A stretch of DNA of 5,070 nucleotides. Origin: Lutibacter sp. UBA4458. GTDB lineage: Bacteria; Bacteroidota; Bacteroidia; Flavobacteriales; Flavobacteriaceae. The position numbers were made by a program, and so were the translations under genes. The DNA lies in assembly GCA_002390165.1 (NCBI GenBank), contig DGOU01000040.1, forward strand, positions 1 through 5,070, in the 5' to 3' direction. Positions 1 to 5,070 of the stretch are shown piece after piece. The notes under the pieces were generated by a model. It was not told where the DNA came from, did not search any database, and worked only from the letters and a program-made list of their open reading frames with translations. Each line of letters starts with the position of its first letter. The stretch's first letter is position 1.

Positions 1-260
1 TGATAAGGATTAGTTCCTCCAATAGAATATGCCCCCCACACACCGATTTCAAAATTGCTAATGCTTAAACTTGTAAAAGGCTGAATATTCGGTGAGCTTC
101 CACCATATCGAGTACCACGCCAAACATAACGGCTCATAATATCTGCGCCGATATCAAAACCTAACTTGCTTTCTTTGGGTGATTCTTGTCCATAACCTAC
201 TACACTAAAACCTGTAAGAAGAAAAAGAACCAAAACTGTAATTACTCTTGTTTTGTTCAT
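1..260 (-). CDS. TorF-like putative outer-membrane porin, N-terminal part (gene runs off the window)
   Basis: I translated this by hand from the ATG at 260-258; 86 codons are open and the frame leaves the window. Residues 1-24 form a signal peptide: a short basic start (MNKTR), a hydrophobic core (VITVLVLFLLTGFSVVG) and a probable cleavage near YGQ/ES. The mature start, with the words SRYVWRG (about residues 43-49), SPNIQPF and IGVWGAYS, resembles the first beta strands of the TorF/Gcw_chp-type putative porins common in Bacteroidota and Proteobacteria. The inferred product is a small outer-membrane beta-barrel of unknown substrate. The alternating pattern in FEIGVWGAYSIGG fits a beta hairpin. 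There is no Shine-Dalgarno sequence before the ATG, as is usual in Bacteroidota. It lies 168 bases downstream of the response regulator on the same strand. That gap suggests its own promoter, but I found no good -33/-7 pair. The family call rests on these short motifs only; another outer-membrane barrel family is possible. Confidence 0.65.
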   Translation of the reverse strand, partial: MNKTRVITVLVLFLLTGFSVVGYGQESPKESKLGFDIGADIMSRYVWRGTRYGGSSPNIQPFTSLSISNFEIGVWGAYSIGGTNPY

Positions 261-345
261 AGCAATAAAATTCGTATTAAAATAATAATACATTGGCAAA
301 CAAAACTAATAGATACACACTACTAAAGAAATAGTGGTTTTCACC

Positions 346-388
346 TAATTTACTTATAAGTATTATATGCAAAATACTGAGTAAATTA
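346..388 (-). repeat. Imperfect stem-loop after the two-component operon, possible transcript end
   Basis: TAATTTACT (346-354) pairs with AGTAAATTA (380-388). After an internal loop (TATA against G), AGTATT (359-364) pairs with AATACT (373-378), leaving an 8-base loop. This gives 15 base pairs in two blocks. It lies 41 bases beyond the stop codon of the response regulator, where a terminator would be expected. The stem is AT-rich and no U-run follows it on the minus strand, so it is not a classical intrinsic terminator. It could instead act in RNA processing or be chance in AT-rich DNA. The rest of the 261-428 spacer shows nothing else I can support. Confidence 0.3.
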
Positions 389-428
389 CCTATTTAATTT
401 CTTCAAATGTTTTGGAAAGACAAGCCGT

Positions 429-1085
429 TTATAGCTCTATTAAATTATTTTTTATGGCATATTTAACTAAATCAACAGTTGATTTAAGCTTGAGTTTTTG
501 CATAATATTATTTTTATGGGAATCTACAGTTCTTATGCTTATATATAATTTATCTGCGATTTCCTTGTTAATGAACCCTTCAGCAACAAGCTTAATTATT
601 TCAATTTCACGATTAGTTAAGTTGGGAATTTTATTTAACAATTTTGATTCCGACTTTGTTTTTTTAATAATTCCTTTTAAAATAGTATCTGAAATATCTT
701 TGTTATAGTATTCTTCTTCATTGCTAATTGAATAAATTGCTTTGAGTAATTCATCCCTTCCGGTATCTTTTGGCAAATAACCCTTTGCACCGGATTTTAT
801 CGAATTCAGTATAAATTCTTCGTCATTATGCATTGATAAAATCAAAACTTTAATATCAGGGTATTCCTCTGTAATTATCCTGGTAGCCTCGATACCTGAC
901 ATTGAAGGCATTGAGATATCAGCTATTACTATATCAGGGGAAGATGTTTTTAATTTTTCAAGTAATTCTTTCCCATTAGCAACCTCTTCAATAATTTCGA
1001 TATTGTCAACATCGTTTAATAATGACTTTATTCCATCCCTAAAAAGAAGATGATCATCCGCGAGTAATATTTTTATTTTATCCAC
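429..1085 (-). CDS. NarL/LuxR-family two-component response regulator
   Basis: This is a 218-residue cytoplasmic transcription regulator, the usual length for the NarL/FixJ family. The receiver domain (about residues 3-120) has every key residue: acidic pair Asp10/Asp11 in LLADDH, phosphoacceptor Asp56 in IADISMPSMSG, Ser84 in LILSMH and Lys106 in YLPKD. The C-terminal LuxR/GerE helix-turn-helix (about 156-218) begins LTNREIEIIKLVAEGFINKEIA and contains the recognition-helix region IRTVDSHKNNIMQKL. Phosphorylation of Asp56 by the upstream kinase is expected to drive dimerisation and DNA binding. The start codon is GTG (1085-1083), one base after the kinase TGA. The next internal Met is residue 59, inside the receiver core, so this start is needed to keep the domain whole. 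The 1-base spacing and lack of a Shine-Dalgarno sequence suggest translation coupled to the kinase. Its target genes cannot be told from the window. Confidence 0.95.
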   Translation of the reverse strand: MDKIKILLADDHLLFRDGIKSLLNDVDNIEIIEEVANGKELLEKLKTSSPDIVIADISMPSMSGIEATRIITEEYPDIKVLILSMHNDEEFILNSIKSGAKGYLPKDTGRDELLKAIYSISNEEEYYNKDISDTILKGIIKKTKSESKLLNKIPNLTNREIEIIKLVAEGFINKEIADKLYISIRTVDSHKNNIMQKLKLKSTVDLVKYAIKNNLIEL

Positions 1086-1086
1086 T

Positions 1087-2892
1087 TCAAATATTTTTAT
1101 ATGGGATAAATGCTTTTACAGAAGTTCCTTTATTTTTAGAAGATAAAATTTCTAATTTTCCTCCTAAAAGATTTACCCTTTCTTTCATATTGGAAATACC
1201 ATTGCCATTGTGATATTTACTATTAAGATTAAAACCTTTTCCATTGTCCTTAACAATAAATATTATTTCTTTTTCGGTTTCTGTATAATTTATATCAATG
1301 CAAGTAGCATCAGCATGTTTTATTACATTGTTTAATGCTTCTTGAGCAATTCTATAAATATAAGTTTCTGTTTTATTATCTAAATTATTTTTTTGCTTTA
1401 AATATATAAACTTAACATTTATCCCTGTACTTTTCTTTATTTCTTTATGAAGATTATTCAAGGCGGTAATTATCCCGAATTCATTGAGCACAGCTGGCAT
1501 AAGGCCGTTTGAGATATTTCTGATATCTTTTAATGTTATTGAAAATAAATTCCGGGCTTCGTTCAAAATCTCCCTGGTTTTCGTTTGGTTTGTATTTAAA
1601 GCCCGTTCAATCATCATTTTAATGGCAAGTATTGATTGTCCTAAACCATCGTGCAACTCCCTTGAAAGCCGCTGTCTTTCAATTTCCTGACCATCAATCA
1701 TAGATCTTAATCGCATAATTCTTTCCTGTGTTAATTTTTCTGATTGGTCTTTTAGCTTAATAGTCATATTATTAAATGCATTTGTCAGGTCCCCGATTTC
1801 ATCATTATTTTTTACTGATAATGTGGAACCATATTCTCCAATTGAAATTTTATCAGCAGCATTTTTCAGTTTTCTTATTGGGGCAGTTATCATTTTTGAT
1901 ATCAGGACTACAATTCCGAAAAACAATATTGTAATAATAATACTTAAATAAAGGATATCGTTTCTAATTGAGTAAATTGGAATCATGGCTTCTTTAGTGT
2001 CTATTTCAGCAAGAACAACCCAGTTAAGACCATCAATATCTACTTTACTGTATGAACTTAAAACAGAAATATTCCTATAATCATCTATTACTTTAGTTCC
2101 AACAATACCTTTAAAAGCTTCTTTTACCCCAGTTGTTTGTACTCTTGTATTAAAGACCGAGTTATCCTGAAACCTGGAAGTGCTTCTCATTAAATAATCA
2201 TTACCTACCAAATAGGCTTCTCCTGTTTGTCCAAGTCCATTATGTGGATTATCCTCAAACATAATATTGTTTATTGCGTCAATCGATACCTCAAGTGCTA
2301 CCATATAGTTTAATTTATTTTTTCCTGATGATATTGATTTTCCAATAAAAATAGCAGGACTATTAATTGTATTTTCAAACTTAAAATCTTCAATAACAGG
2401 CTTATCTGTTTCTTTTACTTTTTGCCATAAATTTTGTAAGGGTAAAATACATAAAGTGTCAATTAATAAATTTGCTTGAAAAATATTATGTGAAATATCC
2501 ATATATATTACTATGCCGGATGTATTGCATAAAATAAATCGCTTATAACAATTGCTGGCATGGAGATAAGCATTTAAATATCTGTTATATTCTTTTTTTA
2601 AATGTTCAATGTACTCACTAGTATCTGATGTGTTTTGAATATATTCAAATTCATTAATATTTTTTTTAATATCTTCTGAATTGGCAATATTATTTATATC
2701 CTTTATTCTTTGATTAAAAAAATCCTCAATACGATTTTTCTTTTCAATTCTTACAGAGGTAAGTTGATCAAAAGTACGCAACATTATTGCATTCTTTGCT
2801 TTTTGATAAGAATAGGTTCCAACGATTATAATAGATATTATTATCAATGATAAGAAAGTAATACTGACTTTTCTAAATATTGAAATTCTCAT
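1087..2892 (-). CDS. Membrane sensor histidine kinase: Cache-like sensor, HAMP, HisKA_3, HATPase
   Basis: This 601-residue inner-membrane kinase is the partner of the NarL-type regulator one base downstream. In order: transmembrane helix 1 (about residues 9-29); an extracytoplasmic sensor of about 280 residues; transmembrane helix 2 (about 313-332); HAMP linker (about 333-386); HisKA_3 dimerisation helix with phosphoacceptor His414 in RELHDGLGQS; and a HATPase_c domain. The ATPase shows the N box (EALNNVIKHA, Glu518 and Asn522), the G1 box DNGKGF (549-554) and the G2 region GNGISNMKERVNLLGG. The sensor segment GQTGEAYLVG..YLMRS.SRF (about 221-241) is a wording I know from Cache-type sensors of kinases and cyclases, so a double Cache fold binding a small molecule is likely; the ligand is unknown. 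The ATG at 2892-2890 places the first membrane helix correctly. A good -7 box lies 19 bases upstream. No receiver or HTH domain is fused, so it is a classical kinase rather than a hybrid. Confidence 0.93.
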   Translation of the reverse strand: MRISIFRKVSITFLSLIIISIIIVGTYSYQKAKNAIMLRTFDQLTSVRIEKKNRIEDFFNQRIKDINNIANSEDIKKNINEFEYIQNTSDTSEYIEHLKKEYNRYLNAYLHASNCYKRFILCNTSGIVIYMDISHNIFQANLLIDTLCILPLQNLWQKVKETDKPVIEDFKFENTINSPAIFIGKSISSGKNKLNYMVALEVSIDAINNIMFEDNPHNGLGQTGEAYLVGNDYLMRSTSRFQDNSVFNTRVQTTGVKEAFKGIVGTKVIDDYRNISVLSSYSKVDIDGLNWVVLAEIDTKEAMIPIYSIRNDILYLSIIITILFFGIVVLISKMITAPIRKLKNAADKISIGEYGSTLSVKNNDEIGDLTNAFNNMTIKLKDQSEKLTQERIMRLRSMIDGQEIERQRLSRELHDGLGQSILAIKMMIERALNTNQTKTREILNEARNLFSITLKDIRNISNGLMPAVLNEFGIITALNNLHKEIKKSTGINVKFIYLKQKNNLDNKTETYIYRIAQEALNNVIKHADATCIDINYTETEKEIIFIVKDNGKGFNLNSKYHNGNGISNMKERVNLLGGKLEILSSKNKGTSVKAFIPYKNI

Positions 2893-2910
2893 CTGCTATT
2901 TTTTGACTAA

Positions 2911-2930
2911 ACAAATTTATATTAATTTGT
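2911..2930. repeat. 7-bp inverted repeat over the kinase promoter, possible operator
   Basis: ACAAATT (2911-2917) and AATTTGT (2924-2930) are perfect inverted arms separated by six bases (TATATT). The centre-to-centre spacing is 13 bases, a little over one helical turn. The repeat covers the candidate -7 box of the two-component operon, where a bound dimer would be expected to block RNA polymerase. NarL-type regulators bind short inverted repeats, so autoregulation is possible, but no other copy of the motif is visible to support it. Confidence 0.3.
2912..2919 (-). promoter_or_regulatory. Probable Bacteroidota -7 box for the kinase-regulator operon
   Basis: On the minus strand these bases read TAAATTTG, an exact match to the Bacteroidota sigma-ABfr -7 consensus TAnnTTTG. 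The box ends 19 bases before the kinase ATG, which implies a short leader of roughly 10-15 bases. The -33 element is weak: no TTTG is seen about 19-21 bases further upstream, where the sequence is near GGTTAA. The left arm of an inverted repeat overlaps the box. Position and match are good, but TAnnTTTG can occur by chance in DNA this rich in A and T. Confidence 0.4.
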
Positions 2931-2968
2931 AGTAATTAACCTGTTGTGCATTTGAAAAAGAGAATAAA

Positions 2969-3040
2969 AAAGTTGTTCATCGAACAATAAATATTCGTAT
3001 ATTTAATAAATATCCAAACAATTAAATTATGAACAACTTT
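2969..3040. repeat. 12-bp perfect inverted repeat enclosing a smaller hairpin
   Basis: AAAGTTGTTCAT (2969-2980) and ATGAACAACTTT (3029-3040) are perfect inverted copies 48 bases apart. Inside, TAAATAT (2988-2994) and ATATTTA (2999-3005) form a perfect 7-bp stem with a TCGT loop. The left arm has a second partner: TTGTTC (2973-2978) also pairs with GAACAA (2982-2987) across a 3-base loop, so two folds exclude each other. The 9-base word AATAAATAT occurs directly repeated at 2986-2994 and 3005-3013. The block lies between the kinase promoter and the tnpA remnant. It may be part of the insertion sequence's left end, a regulatory leader, or a small non-autonomous element. I see no target-site duplication beside the arms. 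Confidence 0.6.
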
Positions 3041-3053
3041 AATCATGTTTAGG

Positions 3054-3082
3054 TTGAATACCTCGAGACTTGCCTCGTTCAA
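3054..3082 (+). repeat. Bulged hairpin, candidate IS200-type left-end structure
   Basis: TTGAA (3054-3058) pairs with TTCAA (3078-3082), and CGAG (3064-3067) pairs with CTCG (3074-3077) around the 6-base loop ACTTGC. The left strand carries a 5-base bulge (TACCT). IS200/IS605 elements end in small imperfect hairpins that TnpA recognises as single-stranded DNA. This one lies just upstream of the tnpA start, as a left-end hairpin would. The shape and place fit, but the stem is short and the boundary of the element is not visible. Confidence 0.35.
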
Positions 3083-3121
3083 ATTTACTATTTTGTGATT
3101 CGATGTCACAAAATAGTAAAT
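3083..3121 (+). promoter_or_regulatory. Perfect hairpin with the tnpA start codon in its loop
   Basis: TTTACTATTTTGTGA (3084-3098) and TCACAAAATAGTAAA (3106-3120) are perfect 15-base inverted copies. The pair A3083-T3121 extends the stem to 16 bp. The 7-base loop (3099-3105) contains the tnpA ATG at 3103-3105, and codons 2 to 6 form the right arm. In RNA this would bury the start site and reduce ribosome access. Salmonella IS200 is known to limit transposase translation with a leader stem that hides the initiation region, and this looks like a related design. It could also be a protein-binding palindrome on DNA. Confidence 0.55.
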
Positions 3122-3332
3122 ATATCGACAAGAATCATAATATATCCGTTTTGCAATATCATATCGTAAGAGTGCAAAATACCGTAGAATTGTTTTTTCG
3201 GATAAAGTTGATGAAGTTTTAGTCACAACTTGTGATGAATTGGAGAAAAGGTATGATGTACGATTTTTGGAAATAGGAACAGATAATAAACATGTTCATT
3301 CTTTATTTTTTAACCTGAATTTTTTTACCTGA
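3103..3332 (+). pseudogene. tnpA: IS200/IS605-family transposase TnpA remnant, frameshifted and truncated
   Basis: The ATG at 3103 opens with MSQNSKYIDKNHNISVLQYHIV, close to the start of Bacteroidota IS200-type TnpA. After that the family-like sequence moves to another frame: from 3174 it reads AKYRRIVFSDKVDEVLV, then the TTCDELEKRYDVRFLEIGTD segment, then NKHVH. The switch lies at about 3168-3174 and is best explained by loss of one base; the original frame stops at 3220-3222. HVH (3291-3299) is the histidine pair of the HUH metal site of Y1 transposases. Soon after it the similarity ends and the frame stops at 3330-3332. About 65-70 codons of a protein usually near 150 residues remain, so the catalytic tyrosine helix is gone and the product is dead. 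No tnpB or right end is present. It points tail-to-tail at the GH127 gene. I am confident of the family; the exact truncation point is uncertain. Confidence 0.85.
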
Positions 3333-3360
3333 TTAATTCACGAATGATACAGATTAGAAT

Positions 3361-5070
3361 TTAATCAAGTTTCCATTCGAGAATACCTCCTGAGAAGTTT
3401 TCCTTTAGTTTAATTTCTAATCTCATTGATTTTGTTTTTACACTTGAGATTTCGATAGAAGTAAATTCATCTTTTAAAACCGGATATTCACCATGTTTTG
3501 ATACTTCTTTCCATTCTCCGTTTTTCAGATATAATATCTTCCATGTTTCAGGAACTCTGCAACCGCCATTTGGCCCATCATCGAACCAATATATATGGAT
3601 ATTACTAATTGTTGTTTCTTCTTTAAAATCATATTGTACCCATTCTGTTGTTCCTTTATGATCCCAAAATGTAAACCTTGGTATTTCGTGATCGTTAGAA
3701 TTTTTGGGATTAAGCTGATCGTTAACTGCAAGAATTTGATCATGAGTATATAATGCAGACACTTTGCTTTCAGATGCTATAGTTGGCGGTGGAGTTGGGT
3801 TCGCTGCCGATTTTTCGTAGGGGAACCAAACTGCCATTTCGCCATTTCCCCTGTGCGCCCATGCGTAATATGGAATAGCAATAAAGTTTTGTTCTTTTTC
3901 TATTGTTGAATTACCTGATTTATCAATGGACAACGATTTTGATATTCCTTTTAAAATGACAACGCTGTTAATTAGGTTTTCTTTGTATTCATGCGTAAAA
4001 TCAGCATTTTTATCTAATAGAAGATTTCTTACTTTCCCTCCGTTATCAACCCATTCTGCACAGTAAACTATAGGGCCTCTTTCAATAGAATATTTGCCAA
4101 TATCTTCTTTAACTTTTTCATTTGCAATAACTTTTCGTGCAAGCATCGGAAATTCAATTTCGATAACATCTTCTTTTTCCCATTGTCGGTTTATTTTAGC
4201 ATATCCATTGCTGATGCTATATTTTATTTCTTTGTTATTGATTTTAATTATGGGTTTTTGATCCGACCGGTTCATATAATGATATAAATCAGATGGCACG
4301 GGTTTGTTTTGAGCCCATCCGGGAATTCTTAATGAGACAGTAAATTTTGATTTGATTTCAGGTTCAATATTGATTTTTACATTTCCATCCCAGGGATAAT
4401 TGGTGGTTTGAGATATATTTATTTCCCCGAAATCCATATTTATATTTGCCTTATTCCCAATATATAGATTGATGAATAAATCATCTTTTGTATGTGCATA
4501 TACATATCCGGGCAGTGATGGTAAAAAGCGAGCAACATTTGTAGGGCAGCACGAGCAGCTAAACCAGGGTTTTCTTTCATGACTACCATCAGATTCAAGT
4601 GGGTTTGGGTAGAAGAACTTGTCGCCATGAATTGAAACTCCCGAAAGAAATCCGTTATATAGCGTACGCTCTAAAACATCAATATATTTTGCGTCCCCGT
4701 TCAATAAAAACATTCTTTGGTTCCAAAGTATATTGGCGACAGCAGCACAGGTTTCGTTATATGCACTCAGGTTTGGCAAATAATAATTTTCACCAAATGC
4801 CTCGCCGGCATGTTTAGCGCCAATTCCACCTGTGATGTAAAGTTTTTTCGATACTACATTATCCCATAATTTATCAACAGCCTTATTGTAGTTTTTGTCG
4901 TTTGTGAGAGCTGCAATATCCGTCATTCCGGAATACATATAAGCTGCTCTTACGGCATGTCCTACAGCTTCAAATTGCTCAGTTACAGGTTTATAATCCT
5001 GGGTATATATTTTGTTGTTTCCGTCTTCACCATAGACATATAGTTTGTGGCCGGCGGGATTTCCCCTTTG
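3361..5070 (-). CDS. GH127-type beta-L-arabinofuranosidase with C-terminal discoidin-like domain (5' end outside the window)
   Basis: The frame is open from the window edge (5070) to TAA at 3363-3361, giving 569 residues. I do not take the Met codon at 4938 as the start, because family sequence runs on upstream of it (TEQFEAVGHAVRAAYMYSGM). GH127 enzymes (formerly DUF1680) release beta-L-arabinofuranose from plant glycans such as hydroxyproline-linked arabinans. Counting from the first visible residue, Glu106 and Cys108 (YNETCA) and Cys174-Cys175 (CSCCPTN) match the zinc-site residues Glu338, Cys340, Cys417 and Cys418 of HypBA1. Glu90 (GEAF) matches its acid/base Glu322 with the same 16-residue spacing. 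The active site therefore looks intact, with one of the two cysteines acting as nucleophile in the family. A beta-rich part follows, then a proline-rich linker (NPTPPPT) and a final domain of about 130 residues resembling an F5/8 type C or CBM32-like fold (TEWVQYDF, WFDDGPNGGCRVPETWKI). A periplasmic or surface location is likely but its N-terminus is not visible. GH146 or another DUF1680 clan family is the main alternative. Confidence 0.88.
   Translation of the reverse strand, partial: QRGNPAGHKLYVYGEDGNNKIYTQDYKPVTEQFEAVGHAVRAAYMYSGMTDIAALTNDKNYNKAVDKLWDNVVSKKLYITGGIGAKHAGEAFGENYYLPNLSAYNETCAAVANILWNQRMFLLNGDAKYIDVLERTLYNGFLSGVSIHGDKFFYPNPLESDGSHERKPWFSCSCCPTNVARFLPSLPGYVYAHTKDDLFINLYIGNKANINMDFGEINISQTTNYPWDGNVKINIEPEIKSKFTVSLRIPGWAQNKPVPSDLYHYMNRSDQKPIIKINNKEIKYSISNGYAKINRQWEKEDVIEIEFPMLARKVIANEKVKEDIGKYSIERGPIVYCAEWVDNGGKVRNLLLDKNADFTHEYKENLINSVVILKGISKSLSIDKSGNSTIEKEQNFIAIPYYAWAHRGNGEMAVWFPYEKSAANPTPPPTIASESKVSALYTHDQILAVNDQLNPKNSNDHEIPRFTFWDHKGTTEWVQYDFKEETTISNIHIYWFDDGPNGGCRVPETWKILYLKNGEWKEVSKHGEYPVLKDEFTSIEISSVKTKSMRLEIKLKENFSGGILEWKLD

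Larger units (their letters stand above)
2893..3360. other. 468-base stretch without an intact gene: IS200 remnant plus structured DNA
   Basis: Between the kinase start and the GH127 stop codon there is no intact gene. From low to high coordinates it holds: the kinase leader with the -7 box and 7-bp inverted repeat (2911-2930); a 12-bp inverted repeat enclosing a hairpin (2969-3040); a bulged hairpin (3054-3082); a perfect hairpin over the tnpA start (3083-3121); the decayed tnpA (3103 to about 3332); and about 30 bases of AT-rich sequence before the GH127 stop. A 96-residue minus-strand open frame at 2936-3226 is antisense to the remnant and shows no family features. Confidence 0.7.

Noticed and set aside
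261..300. Promoter for the porin-like gene
   Set aside because: TTTG at 300-297 could serve as a -33 element, but no TAnnTTTG box lies at the right spacing; TACGAATT at 276-269 matches poorly and would start transcription at the ATG.
412..708. Plus-strand open frame of 98 residues
   Set aside because: It lies opposite the helix-turn-helix and late receiver part of the response regulator, whose family motifs are clear; it is a shadow.
1484..1690. Plus-strand open frame of 68 residues
   Set aside because: It lies opposite the HisKA_3 region of the kinase and is a shadow of that frame.
2893..3120. CRISPR array or tandem repeat array
   Set aside because: The repeats are inverted pairs and one short direct word, with no regular repeat-spacer periodicity.
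2936..3226. 96-residue minus-strand open frame as a gene
   Set aside because: It is antisense to the recognisable tnpA remnant and its leader hairpins, it has no family features, and its start lies within the remnant.
3331..3366. Stem GATTAA..TTC / GAA.TTAATC at the GH127 stop as an intrinsic terminator
   Set aside because: The stem is AT-rich with a bulge and a 17-base loop, and on the minus strand it is followed by A-runs rather than a U-run; too weak to annotate.
4440..4817. Small open frames on both strands (4440-4628 minus, 4599-4817 plus), and a third at 3525-3743 minus
   Set aside because: They overlap the GH127 coding frame, which carries the conserved catalytic motifs; none has features of its own.
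4936..4938. ATG as the true start of the GH127 gene
   Set aside because: The same frame continues without a stop to the window edge and encodes conserved family sequence upstream (GHAVRAAY), so the ATG is internal.

Overview
This window is AT-rich and looks like the chromosome of a Bacteroidota species, probably a polysaccharide-using environmental or gut-type member. Four things point there. The 5' end of a TorF-like outer-membrane protein has a form common in that phylum. There is a GH127 glycoside hydrolase with a C-terminal discoidin-like domain. The leaders lack a Shine-Dalgarno sequence, and one carries an exact TAnnTTTG -7 box. Finally, an IS200 transposase remnant has the N-terminal wording I associate with Bacteroidota copies. 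Family and phylum calls are from recognition only; no search was run.

Layout: all apparently functional genes are on the minus strand. From high to low coordinates they are: the C-terminal 569 residues of a GH127 beta-L-arabinofuranosidase-type enzyme (3361-5070, start outside the window); a 468-base stretch with no intact gene (2893-3360), holding a frameshifted, 3'-truncated plus-strand IS200/IS605 tnpA and several strong inverted repeats; a membrane sensor histidine kinase (1087-2892) with its NarL/LuxR-type response regulator (429-1085) one base downstream; a 168-base spacer with an imperfect stem-loop; and the first 86 codons of a secreted, probably outer-membrane beta-barrel protein (1-260).

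The kinase and regulator form a clear two-gene operon with all phosphotransfer residues visible. An extracytoplasmic Cache-like domain should bind a small molecule, and the signal should pass through HAMP to HisKA_3/HATPase, then to Asp56 of the regulator. The target genes cannot be read from the sequence. The GH127 gene and the porin-like gene are candidates only by proximity.

I found no convincing new system. The most unusual structure is the non-coding stretch around the dead tnpA. It has a perfect 15-bp stem (16 with one outer pair) whose loop holds the tnpA start codon, a bulged hairpin just before it, and a 12-bp perfect inverted repeat enclosing a smaller hairpin. The first two fit known IS200-type left-end and translation-blocking structures. 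The third is not explained.
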